This document shows, in pieces, positions 53,326-64,000 of a DNA stretch of 64,000 nucleotides; within the stretch, counting starts at the first letter, position 1, and each line of letters starts with the position of its first letter. The notes under the pieces are model-generated. The model was not told where the DNA came from and did not search any database. It saw only the letters and a program-made list of their open reading frames with translations. Source of the stretch: Anthopleura xanthogrammica (lineage: Eukaryota > Cnidaria > Anthozoa > Actiniaria > Actiniidae); NCBI GenBank assembly GCA_964019055.1, contig OZ025214.1, positions 11,049,101 through 11,113,100 of the forward strand, written 5' to 3'. The translations under genes were made by a program, and so were the position numbers.

Positions 53326-56300
53326 ATACGGACAAGCCATGATGTCAACTTTAAAACTGATCAACTTGATGGCTATATATTATTTCTGAATATAGGCCAT
53401 AACATTAATTTTACCCTGAAAAGTAAACCATTTTAGTCCCTTTCTCAGTTCCTAGCGCCATGTTACAGTTCGAATCGAAAAACTGTGGGCTCCTAGATAT
53501 ATTCCAGGAATGTTCTATTGTTTTTTTGGCCAATCAGAAATGACTCTCTAACCACAAGATGATGGAACGATAAGAATAACGTTTCTGATTGGTTAAGAAA
53601 CATTCTTGAAATATTTCTAATATATCCCACGGTTTTTACATTCGCACTGTAAAAGGTTGCCGTACTTTTACATCCAAGCGAAACATTATATTGACCTTGT
53701 AATAATTGTCCAAGGTGTTTAAAAAAGGTTTCTATGGTGCAAAGGTGCAAAGGTTTCGATGCAAAGGCACGGCTATACCTTTCAAGATGGCACATGAAAC
53801 TATGAAGAGGACTATTAATTTCATAGCTCTAAAAAACTGTCCCTGGCTGATTCGCTTGTAGCAAAACTGTTAGACCTTCTATTTTAAGTTTATCGAATTC
53901 TGGATACAACACTTTAAAACGATCAAATTGGAAAAGAAATGAAATAACAATAAACGGCTAAGCTTTGCGTTATTTAACACGATTAAGGAGTCCTTAAGAC
54001 TAGACGAGCAAATGTATAGGAGAAACTGAAGGTGTTTTTAGTGGGTGATAATGTGCGGGTATTTAAATGAGACCCGTAAATACCCTTAAACCCCAAGAGT
54101 GCATATGCAGAGTGATATTTTATAAGTTATCACCGGCTATCATGCTATAATTCATATAAAGGGCGACGAAGAACCCCTTTTTCAACCACTGACGTCACCA
54201 GCTTTGAACTGTTTTTGTAAAATATTTTGGAAGGCGAGGTGGTTTGAATATTTTTTTGGTGTTTTCTTTTCTGTTTGTCATATTTCTTCTTCTTCCTCTT
54301 TTTCTTGTCAATTCTTATATCTATTATGTTTGTTGAACATATAACGTTTTTTATTTGCTTTTATTTTGTGTTTGCTTTATTGTTTTGATTTCCATATTTC
54401 TTTATGTACTTCGCTTATTTTTGTTTCGTTAATAAAGGGTCTGATCCTCTTTAGAGCACCAACGCCAGATGATATTTTTTTAGAAAATTTCACTGATATG
54501 CTTCTGCCATGATTCATTGACAGAAGCGATTTTGAAGTCTTAGTGGGCTTTATGTCATGATTAATTACTCACTTAAATATGCAGTAAATCACCAGACTTA
54601 CATTATCGGTTCTACGCTACGTCAAATGTACATTGTATGCATGGTCTGTGCCATCTCAATGAGTTATATATATATAAAATATTGCTATAATAGCTAGGTG
54701 TAAAAAAATGTAGGAGAAAGAAGATAGTGAATTTTAGTAATGATTGAGACCTGAAGCTCTTTGTCCATACGCTTCATTCGTGTCTTGTATTTATATATTT
54801 GGTTTGTTTGTGTATTTTTTTTTAGCTTCAGATAAAGAACATTGCTAGGTGTTCTTCAAAGTTCAAAATTTATTTAACCCTTTTTTTCATTTAAATATCT
54901 CCATGGAAACCCCCAAGCTACCAAGCAACGGGTTCGCGGTATCATCATATAATAAATTAGTTATTTTTTTTGTCAAAGAAAACTTTAAATAATCAATTGA
55001 TATGTCGAAAGTAAAGATCGCCATCTAACTACTAAATGACCCCTAACGGCAAAGCTTCACAAAGGCAAGACCGAAGTGATTATCTTTAAAATCAATGATG
55101 TGAGTATTGGTATCCATGGAGTATCTTTAGAGCTATTATTCTGGAAGGTGATAAAGTCATTCAGAAAGCAATGATGATATATAGTGAGTAGTTTGTTCAA
55201 TTTATTCCTTCAAATTTACCAGCACTATAGGTGACCTCAGAAACGCGGTACCATTTCAGTCAGTCAAGGTTGATAATTTAGGGGAAATTATTACTTCCAC
55301 AAAAGGTAAGTCAATTTTGGTATTCATTTTCTGGTGAGATGGAGGAATTTACCCTTTTTAATAAACAAATGCGAGCAAAAGGCTTTTTGATGTCAACCTT
55401 AAAACAGGCCACTCTCAATACTAGTGGCTTTGAAAGTTGGGCTGAAAGGAAAATCCGATTTCAAGAAAACACACTTTGTATTGATGGAAATAATACCATT
55501 TATTTCGTATGGTTATTTCACTATCTCAACCACACCACTGACCATTATCAAGGCTAATTTGAAAGTTGGGCTAAAATTGTTGCTGTTTATTTCTTAATAA
55601 TTTCATTATATCCGACTACAACATACCACTCTCTTAGTTACTTCGAAAAAAAATATTTTTTAAAGGAAATTCTTTTTTTCTCGATGGACTTTGTGCCATT
55701 TCTTTTGTTTGTTTGTATTTATATGTAATAATATATAAAAATTGGGCTAAAAGAAATGTTTGCTTTTTTTTATTAATTTTATTATGTCAAACTACAACAG
55801 ACCACTCTCTTAGTTACTTCTGAAAAAAACTTTTTTAAGGAATTTCGCTTTTTCTCGATGGACTTTGTGCCTTTCTGTTTTGTATGTATAACCATGTTGA
55901 TGCCTAACTTGCATATAATGTACCAAGAGCTATCGTTATCAATTCACTAGGATGTGGAAAATATTACAGACAGATTGAAACGTTTGTCTTTCGTAGACGC
56001 ATGCAAATTATTTTTTGGCTCAATCGATCGGCTATTTTTCTTGAATTGCGAGAAATTGATAGAGTATTCCTTTTTGTTTTGTTTTGCAATTTATGAGGAA
56101 AAAATCTTTCTTCATTTTCTTCTGGTTTGGTTTTGCTTTTCAGTTTTGTTTTAGTTTTTGTTATGTTTGTTTGTTTGTTCGTTTTGGTTTTGTTGTTGTT
56201 GTTCCTGCTTTTATTGTTGTGTTTTTGATTTGCTCATTTTTTTATTTTATTTTGACCAATATGGCAGCCAAGTCTTTTTGCTGTTTTATAATTGTAATTT

Positions 56301-57110
56301 TAGTGCTGGGAGGCGAAAAGACCCCTGATTATAATTAAAACCTATAACTTCTTCACCCTCCCCCTTCCCAAAAATAATTACTATTAATAACAATCAATAT
56401 ATAATTACTATTTCTCGTCTTCTCCTTCTGGTTGTTTCTGTCCTTCCCAAACTCAGTCAACGTGACCTTTTTTTTGGCTTGTTTTTTTTTAAAGTACACA
56501 TTTTATGAATATGCTTCTTGCTATCATCATTATCATTTTAGTCTTATTCTTCTTGATCTTTCAATTCTTTTTTTCCTTCCCACGCTTCCTATTCTATTTT
56601 TGCTATATTTTATTTATTAATATCTTAATAAGAATATTTTTCTTCACCCAATACTTTTTTTACAACTACTACGGCATTGATCGATACCATTAACTATGTT
56701 GATACTTATACGGCTTGCTGCTGCTGTTGATGATTCTGCTCCTTATACAACTACTACTACTGATATCAATAATACTTTAGCTTTATTGCAGACTCCCCTC
56801 GGTTGTAATACTCCTTTTAATGTTTTGCCAATTATTTCTATATTTTGAGAAATGTCTTTTTTTATTTCTGGAACTATAAACGTAGTGTGTGCATACAAAT
56901 AACGATTTATAAACTTGTGAAAAAATTCGACGATTAGTAGGACAACAAGGGTACTTGTACTTGTTTCCAAAGATAACTGATATCATTTCTCCTATCATTA
57001 TCCACCCACGTGCACGCACAATATTTCACCACACATGATTCATCAAAACCGTACAATAATTCTGATCGTTAGCAGAAATAAAGAATTATTTAAATAAAAA
57101 AAAACCATCA
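53326..57110. other. AT-rich intergenic DNA
   Basis: No convincing gene. 55560-55700 and 55738-55870 are diverged direct repeats (GTTGGGCTAAAA..., CACTCTCTTAGTTACTTC, TTCTCGATGGACTTTGTGCC), period near 177 bp. 53515-53640 contains a small inverted repeat (AACATTC(T/C)T...). Long T-rich stretch at 56100-56650. Confidence 0.45.
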
Positions 57111-57780
57111 ATTATAATCTTGCCAATGGCATAGCTTTGCCATGGCAACAATATCATGACTTTTGGAGGGCGTATTGCTTATTTGTGGCCCGAGTAACTT
57201 CAATGCAAACGATGCTACAAGGGCCACAAATAAATAATATGCACGAGAAAAGTCAGGTCATTATCATTATCGATCATTAATATACAAGACCGAATTATAA
57301 AAATGCTTCAATATCAAAAGTTGGAATTTTAATATAATTTTTTTTTATTCAAAAATGAAGTTGTTATACATTCAAAACAAGAAAAAATCAAACGCACGCG
57401 CTTTTACATGGTTTCCTTAAAATCTGATTGGCTGCAAGCAGTCGTAAGACATTCTCTCAACTAATCAGATCGAAGCAGGGCGGTAATTAACATTTATTGT
57501 CGGGGACCGAAGGAAACAGTGTGTTTTTTTGGTCCAATCGTCGTCTTCGGACCACAAAACACACTGTTTTCCCGAGGTTCCCGTCAATAAGTGTTTTGTT
57601 ATATACCAAGTGTCAAATAACACAACAAAATTATGAGAGTCGTTGCCGGGGAAACATCGAAACTTGTTCACGTTCACGTAATACCCTCTCGCCCAATCAG
57701 AGTACGAGAAAAATGGACTTTGACACTTGTTATATAACAAACGCATTTGCATCCGCGTGCTTGACCTAACGCGTTTGGCC
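57111..57780. repeat. MITE-like fragments shared with 32586-33231
   Basis: TATTTGTGGCCCGAGTAA...GGGCCACAAATAA (57178-57236); a hairpin around AACAGTGTGTTTT...AAAACACACTGTTT (57507-57571); and CAATCAGAGTACGAGAAAAATGG near 57695. Confidence 0.55.
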
Positions 57781-57964
57781 CGCTACACTGAACGTTTTAG
57801 TGAGGGCAGTTTAATATTTGCCCTTGTGTATTGATGATAATGATGTTTAGTCACCGATAGTGATCAGTTTAAATAACATATTTGAGTGGATGCATGACAT
57901 AAAGATGTGTTAGAATGTGTAGAAGTTCTGAGCCAGCGCAGATCGTCAGTCAAAAGCATTAATT

Positions 57965-58692
57965 GTAAGTAATAGCATGACTTGAGGGTGATTAGTGATT
58001 AAATGTCCCCGAAAGCCGAGGGACGTTTTGTTGAAGTCCCGACGCCGAAGGCGGAGGGACTTCTACTAAACCTCCCGAGGCTTGAGGGGACATTTAATCA
58101 CTAATCACCCGAAATGTCATGCTATTAGTTTGTAATATTACGATTACCGAGGAATAAAACTGCTCTTAGGAAATATGTTAGCTTTCGTACGATGCATAAA
58201 TTACAAAGTTTTACGAAGCTGTTGATATGCGGCATACTTAAGGGAATTTGCCTTTGTTAAATGCGACAATGGCGAATTGAACCAGCATTCCTTCATTCGT
58301 GGTGCTTTATTCTAATTCACTTTGGTTGGCCTAGAGCGGTATTGATGAAGTGTTTTCAAACCGGCTTGATTACGTCACAAATAGTAAGAAAAATTCTCGG
58401 CTAGTCAACGCATGCGCAAAGATTACTCAATGGGTCCCACAAGTACTGGGGTGTTGAATAGTGTGTAGTGCAGAGTTATTGCGCAAAATTGTGATTGGTA
58501 TATTAGGGACCATGCCTCACGAATAGTGATTAGGGATATTTAGACTAAATATGCCTCATGATTATAGTCATGAGGGATATTTAGACTAACTATCCCTCAT
58601 CACTATTCATCCAGGGGGATGTTAGACCTTAAAATTAAACATCCCTCTGGAAACAATGGATCCCGAGGTAATCATGATATTATATATATTTA
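57965..58692. mobile_element. MITE-like element, copy 2 (partner 7073-7929)
   Basis: Starts TAAGTAATAGCATGACTTG and follows copy 1 closely to about 58500, then diverges with an inverted internal segment (ATTTAGACTAAATATGCC). Confidence 0.7.
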
Positions 58693-58826
58693 TATGTCAC
58701 CTTGTTGCGAGCAACTAATCAGAAAGACAAAACAATTATTACATCCCTTCATAACTAAAATCGCACCTCACACCCCGCAGTTTAACTCGGTTTCATAACA
58801 ACATATGATATATATCAATACTATCA

Positions 58827-59410
58827 ACACTATACCTCTCTTATTAACACTATACCTCTACTATCAACACTATACCTCTGCTATCAACACTATACCTCTG
58901 CTATTAACACTATACCTCTGCTATCAACACTATACCTCTAATATCAACACTATACCTCTGCTATCAACACTATACCTCTGCTATCAACACTATACCTCTG
59001 CTATCAACACTGTACCTCTGCTATCAACACTATACCTCTGTTATCAACACTATACCTCTGTTATCAACACTACACTTCTGCTATCAACACTATACCTCTG
59101 TTATCAACACTATACCTCTGCTATCAACACTATACCTCTGCTATCAACACTGTACCTCTGCTATCAACACTGTACCTCTGTTATCAACACTATACCTCTG
59201 TTATCAACACTATACCTCTGCTATCAACACTATACCTCTGTTATCAACACTATACCTCTGCTATCAACACTATACCTCTGCTATCAACACTATACCTCTG
59301 CTATCAACACTATACCTCTGCTATCAACACTATACCTCTACTATCAACACTATACCTCTGCTATCAACACTATACCTCTGCTATCAACACTATACCTCTG
59401 TTATCAGCAC
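58827..59410. repeat. 20-bp minisatellite, block 1
   Basis: Units of TATACCTCTGCTATCAACAC with a few variants (GTTATC, CTACTATC). About 29 units. Opens all frames because 20 is not a multiple of 3. Confidence 0.95.
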
Positions 59411-59902
59411 TATATAATGGTAATTGAACTAAGTGGAGTGCAATTTGGTCTGATATCAAACGCGCGATAACAAAATCACACGACCGCGTAGCGGGAGTGT
59501 GATTTGTAATCGCAAGTTTGATATCAGACCAAAATTGCACGACACAAAGTTCAATTATCACTTTATTATATCCATTTTGAAATCATACTAGATAGACACT
59601 AAATTTGTGATAAATACAAAAGTATTTATTCACAAATAGCCAGTATTTTGTTTCTTTTTGTAACAAAAAATTCCAGTCAAACTTGAGAAAAGCTACATTT
59701 TATGTTCCTTATTTGCTGTAATCTGATTGGCTGATTACATACAATCCTGTAATCTGATTGGTTACCTTTTCTAGTGTTGCATTGTGATTGGCTGACAAAA
59801 AGATGCGATTCGGACTCAAAATAGTGCGATTCGTGCTTGAATCAATCTACTGAGAGCCAATCAGATTACAGGATTTGCTAGTGATTTCAAAGTGGATATA
59901 AT
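59411..59902. mobile_element. MITE inserted in the minisatellite
   Basis: Splits the array. Contains TGGTCTGATATCAAAC and its complement, TTGAACT.../AGTTCAA arms, and CTGTAATCTGATTGG repeats near 59725-59765. Noncoding. Confidence 0.6.
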
Positions 59903-60250
59903 AAACCTCTGTTATCAACACAGTACCTCTGCTATCAACACTATACCTCTGCTATCAACACTATACCTCTGCTATCAACACTATACCTCTGTTATCAACA
60001 CTATACCTCTACTATCAACACTATACCTCTGCTATCAACACTATACCTCTACTATCAACACTATGCCTCTGTTACCAACACTATACTTTTACTATCAACA
60101 CTATACCTCTGCTATCAACACTATACCTCTGCTATCAACACTATACCTCTGTTATTAACACTATACCTCTGTTATCAACCCTATGCCTCTGTTACCAACA
60201 CTATACCTCTGCTACCAACACTATACCTCTGTTATCAACACTATACCTCA
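59903..60250. repeat. 20-bp minisatellite, block 2
   Basis: Same unit as block 1, about 17 units with more variants. Confidence 0.95.
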
Positions 60251-61959
60251 GGTAGTCATGGGCGACATTGTTTCCCATTCAGCGGTTCTTCGAGGAGAAG
60301 AAATGAGTCAGAAAAGGTGACCTTTTTGACGATGTTTATGTCAAACTTTGCAATGTCGTACAACATCAAGAGACATCTTAAAGTTGTCGGGATATCTTCA
60401 CCATGTCACCGATTAAGTGTATATTTCTTACGTTCAACGCAAGGCTCAAACTTTAAAGCCCCTTGGATGTGCAAAGGAGGTATTTTGATTTCATACTCAT
60501 GCAGTGTACGTATTTTTTATTGATTGTTAGTTTTAACATAAAATCCCGAACTGAAAAGTAATATGCATTCAAAAAAACTCATGTATAATTCATAAGCCTT
60601 TAGACCAATTGGTGTATCGATCTTTATACCCGATAGAGTCTTTTTCATCAATAAGCTTAATAAACAATACTAATGAGGACAGCTTCATCAGAGGTATAGG
60701 GGCCTCCAAGTTTAGATGAAGACTTTGAGCCATCATCAAGGTCAGTGTCGCTTACAGGTACGATCACTGACGACCCACGACATCTAGTCGATTAGCAATC
60801 ATGTCTTGAGACTGGCATGCTATCTTCAAAATGTAGGAGCCTACATATGACAGTGCACACGAACCTCAACTATTCAAGAAACTTACGTACAAACCTCAAT
60901 GGAAGTGTAAAAGTCGATGTTCGCGACGTATATGGACGTTATTATCCGACCAAAGGCTTATGAATTGTTCATGACTTTTTGAAGCTTTTCAATAAAATCT
61001 CAGATCGTGTTTATCAAGCCAATTCAAACAACGTCCAAATAATATATATATAATGCCAGCATCAAAAGTTAATTAGTAAAATGCCTTAAATAAAACTTAA
61101 ACAAGGCTCCTTCTAAATAAATAGATAAATAATACTAATAAATGCGATTAACAGTGGAATCCACAGAGTGGTTCTTCCTCCACTGCATTCCAATTGGAAT
61201 TTAGAAGTTGATTTTTGTCAAACTTAAGAAATTGTCTGTGAACGATACTGTCTGAGCTTCAAGAATATTACGGCTTAACAAGATTCGTATTCTAGGATCA
61301 AAACACCGTCACTAATTAGCTTTTTTAAACAAAACAAAAACAGTATTTGTTTCAATAGGCAATATTCTTTGGTGTAAAAAGAAATGAAATTAAAGTAATA
61401 CATAGAAAAATGCTCATGTTAAACAATACCATCAAAAAATGTTGTTCATGCAATTTCAATTTAGCTGCTGAATGTCTTTTTTTTATAGAACCCTTTAACC
61501 GTAAACATCATATCTTTATTATATCTTTTCAGTGCATACATTTAAGATCCGTGCCGCAACTTAGTTGAAAAAAATGCAAAAACAGGTAAGGCGACCCGAA
61601 TGCAAATTTTCAAAATGTACAACGTGAATCTTTAAACATGCATCTAGCAAAGAAAACAACCGCACGCAATCATTTGAGATTGCAATGACATTGATATTAC
61701 CGCATTGAGCGATGATTTCATGATGTGCGGATGCCGTCACTAGACCTATTTAGCTTCGTGGTTTGGTGTGCTCATTTCAAACCGCCACTCGTGGGATTTA
61801 ACTATTTAATGTGTAGATATTTTAATAGTAGAAGATTTTTCAATGGGAATGTCATATGGTCTGATATGGGCAATTTACATACAAAGCCAAAGAGGTCTAC
61901 TCCGAACAATTCCGAACCTACAAAGTGATGTAAAGCATCCTCATTCAACATAATTTATT
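60251..61959. other. Intergenic or intronic AT-rich DNA
   Basis: No supported gene; may include upstream exon or intron DNA of the ligand gene that follows. Confidence 0.4.
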
Positions 61960-62105
61960 GTTCATATAGGTCCATTGAGGACAGAACGTTTCAAAGACAG
62001 CTTTATAAATCGCTTACACTTTAAGTATATTATTTCCCTGTAACGTTCGTAATGTATGTTTTATGAACGAATATAAAGATTTACTGTACTTTACTTTACT
62101 TTACT
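61960..62105 (+). mobile_element. Possible LINE 3'-end remnant
   Basis: A short frame ending GPLRTERFKDSFINRL..., stop, then TATAAAGATTTACTGTACTTTACTTTACTTTACT. The ending resembles the last residues and TTTAC-repeat tail of non-LTR retrotransposons. Only the tail is present. Confidence 0.35.
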
Positions 62106-62111
62106 ATTCAT

Positions 62112-62397
62112 AAGTAAAATTAACACCCTACAAAACCAGAGAAATCTTTAGTTAATGTGAATCGTCTACAAACAAATCCGTACCTTACGTTTTGATTTCC
62201 CTAATTTTAGGTAACACTTGTCATTTATGCCATTGTTCTGTTCATCTTAACGTCAAGTAAAATTAACACCCTACAAAACCAGAGAAATCTTTAGTTAATG
62301 TGAATCGTCTACAAACAAATTCGTACCTTACGTTTTGATTTCTCTAATTTTAGGTAACGCTTGTCATTTATGCCATTGTTCTGTTCATCTTAACGTC
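62112..62397 (+). repeat. 143-bp tandem duplication covering a splice acceptor and exon start
   Basis: 62112-62254 and 62255-62397 are near-identical. Each has TTTTAG followed by a stretch encoding LVIYAIVLFILTS. Only the second copy reads on into the long exon; the first runs into a stop. Confidence 0.85.
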
Positions 62398-63974
62398 AAG
62401 AATCCAAGCTAAATCTACCAAGTTGGGCAAAATGAGCGAAATTCCAACAAAAAGACTGGAAGGTATATTGCACCCTTGCGATACGGCTCCAATGAATACC
62501 GTTATCCACACTAGTTCGAATGGCGACATCATGTGTCTACGTAAAAACGAAAAGGAACTGGAGAGTCAACTAGAAAGAAATGGCGGCTATAATCGACGCT
62601 ACGCTGCTTCAAGTTTAAAAGAAGCTAAGAAGAACTTCAAAAATATGTTCAAAGTTTATGGGAAAGATTATGAAAACACAACCAATTGGCAGAAATGGCG
62701 ATACTCTGATGATGATGAAGTAAAACAAAAATATTCGTCAACTATTCCAGTTGCGCTGAATGAAGTCAATTTCCTAGAAGATAAAGATAAAAAAACAAAA
62801 AAAGAGCTTAAAAGAGGTCACAGAATGGGTCAAGATGGAAAGCGTGGAGACAGTAGGCAACGAAGATCAAATGATGATTCTGAGATTACAAAAAGGGTGG
62901 ATCCTGGGATGAATATTCAATGCCTTCCAGGAGGCCGACAGACTGAAAAAGGTACCTTGTAATGTCATTGTACATTGATCGAAAATTCTTACAAACAAAT
63001 TTATAATCATAAGGGTGGATCCCTGGATCTACAACTGCGCACTAATAAACTTATTGTATTGTATTGTATAATAAGAAATATTACAGCCATTGAATCCATG
63101 ACACTTGCTGATCGAATACTCCACCACAAAGCAATTAATGCATGTATAAAAGGAACCCGAATATAGCCGCCAATGACTTTCTGAAACAAAGACTAAATTT
63201 AAAAAAATAAGCACCACCATTAGAAATAGCAAGCAGAAAGTTTCATTGCTATAAATATAAATATAATAGAATTTCAGTGAAGGTATTTAGAATCAAAGTG
63301 ACAGAGATTTTTGTGTGTTCAACTGACGACTGGCTAGCCTCATTTAGGTATTTTACCGAGATATTAAATTCTCATAACTTGTCAAGAAATAAAAAAAATA
63401 CCTCTGGATTTCTAATTTTGTTGATATCATTCAAAGCTATAACTTTAGTGAAGTTGTTTTTCTTGACCTGTAGCTTTTTATCATTTAATGTTACTAGACT
63501 TAAATTTTTGAATATTACTAATGTAAGGTATATCCATGGAAACGCCTTTTTCATAGAGTGTATGGAAGAAAGTCAAACAAAGGATCTTATTCCCAAGACA
63601 TTTAAATTACCAAAACTTTAAATATTTATATCCAAGCAACTTTTTTTAATTTATTAATTTATTTTCAGGTATTCATTTATGTCCTGCCTGCCAAAGATGT
63701 ACTGAACTCGCTGGACCTTTTTTTCCTCGTTATATCAACGAGCTGACATGTGATGATTCAATACAAGGAAACGGTTCGCAAATAGGATGTTATCTATCCA
63801 GTAACTACCAGATTGGCACTTGTCAACGGATCAAGATGACTATAGATCTTCTGGTACACAAGAATGGCAAATTTGCGATTGTGTTTCAGAACGAGACTCT
63901 CACAAAATTCCAACAAGTGTACGAGCCTTATACCCACGAGATTAGCACATGCTGCGAGTGTATGGTATTTTCGC
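62354..63974 (+). CDS. Secreted cystine-knot ligand, trunk/noggin-like (two exons, partial)
   Basis: Exon 62354-62951 opens after TTTTAG with a hydrophobic stretch (VTLVIYAIVLFILTS) fit for a signal peptide, then a hydrophilic pro-region with basic sites (KTKKELKR, DSRQRR, EITKR). The donor GT at 62952 joins 63669 (acceptor TTTTCAG) in frame. The second exon is Cys-rich: LCPACQRC, FFPRYINELTC, IGCYL, GTCQRI and CCEC before a GTAAGT donor at 63975. PRYxxE...C...C...CxC spacing recalls trunk/PTTH and noggin cystine knots. The start codon exon and the last exon lie outside what I can model. A secreted, processed growth-factor-type signal is likely; the exact family is uncertain. Confidence 0.55.
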
Positions 63975-64000
63975 GTAAGTCTTTCTTAGAATGTTTTACT

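Noticed and set aside
55954..56693. Hydrophobic ORFs at 56 kb
   Set aside because: F/L-rich translation of T-rich DNA, not a membrane protein gene.
58805..60158. 221- and 88-codon ORFs with STLYLCYQHYTS repeats
   Set aside because: Translation of a 20-bp minisatellite; no start context or domain.
58827..60250. CRISPR-like repeat array
   Set aside because: Units are contiguous without unique spacers, and the window is eukaryotic.
63277..63621. 114-codon ORF before the last ligand exon
   Set aside because: Lies inside the intron between the two ligand exons; AT-rich, no domain.

Overview
The window looks like nuclear DNA of an AT-rich invertebrate, most likely a cnidarian. Reasons: spliced genes with GT-AG introns, AATAAA poly(A) signals, tRNA-derived SINE heads, many MITE-like inverted repeats, minisatellites, and transposon proteins of kinds I know from cnidarian genomes. 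The species cannot be fixed from the sequence alone. Most of the window is mobile DNA. Only the right end carries a convincing host gene: a secreted cystine-knot ligand that runs off the window.

Layout. 1-6111: a DNA transposon with about 440-bp terminal inverted repeats (TIRs). It holds one broken multi-exon minus-strand gene (AT-hook repeats, DDE-like blocks, a C2H2 finger). 7073-10215: MITE, SINE head and AT-rich DNA. 10216-18080: a 'GGAGCTCC' repeat element split by a 5.7-kb mini-Polinton (11122-16831, target site CTTGGT duplicated) and by a MITE. 19165-20233: a perfect 8-bp satellite. 20235-36204: nested MITEs and inverted-repeat elements, with one small secreted-peptide ORF, one captured recombinase-like exon and one lectin-like gene fragment. 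36205-50142: a 13.9-kb Polinton/Maverick-type element built as a giant palindrome. 50149-53092: repeats related to those at 10-18 kb and 33-35 kb. 53-62 kb: AT-rich DNA, MITEs and a 20-bp minisatellite. 62354-63974: the host ligand gene.

The main find is the palindromic element. Its arms (36205-42776 and 43339-50142) are nearly identical and surround a 562-bp spacer. A 6-bp target duplication (CCCGAT) flanks the whole unit, so it was inserted as a palindrome. Each arm carries a small TM/Cys-His ORF, a Cys-motif protein, an acylation-type small ORF overlapping the integrase, a chromodomain integrase, a probable minor capsid protein, a basic core protein, a major capsid protein, an adenovirus-type protease, a proline-rich adaptor with two in-frame TAGs, and a small hydrophobic-tailed protein. 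The packaging ATPase exists once, across spacer and left arm, and lacks its N terminus. No DNA polymerase B is present. It resembles a snap-back, defective genome that kept particle-forming genes and lost replication genes.

The mini-Polinton at 11-17 kb also lacks polymerase, and lacks integrase and capsid too. It keeps a packaging ATPase (fused to part of the adaptor protein), the small hydrophobic-tailed protein and an acidic zinc-ribbon protein. Its 1.18-kb TIRs each carry three tRNA-like segments, one with a CUA anticodon. Both elements begin AGTAG and have similar outer sequences, so one integrase might handle both. I infer two non-autonomous virus-like elements dependent on a helper outside the window.
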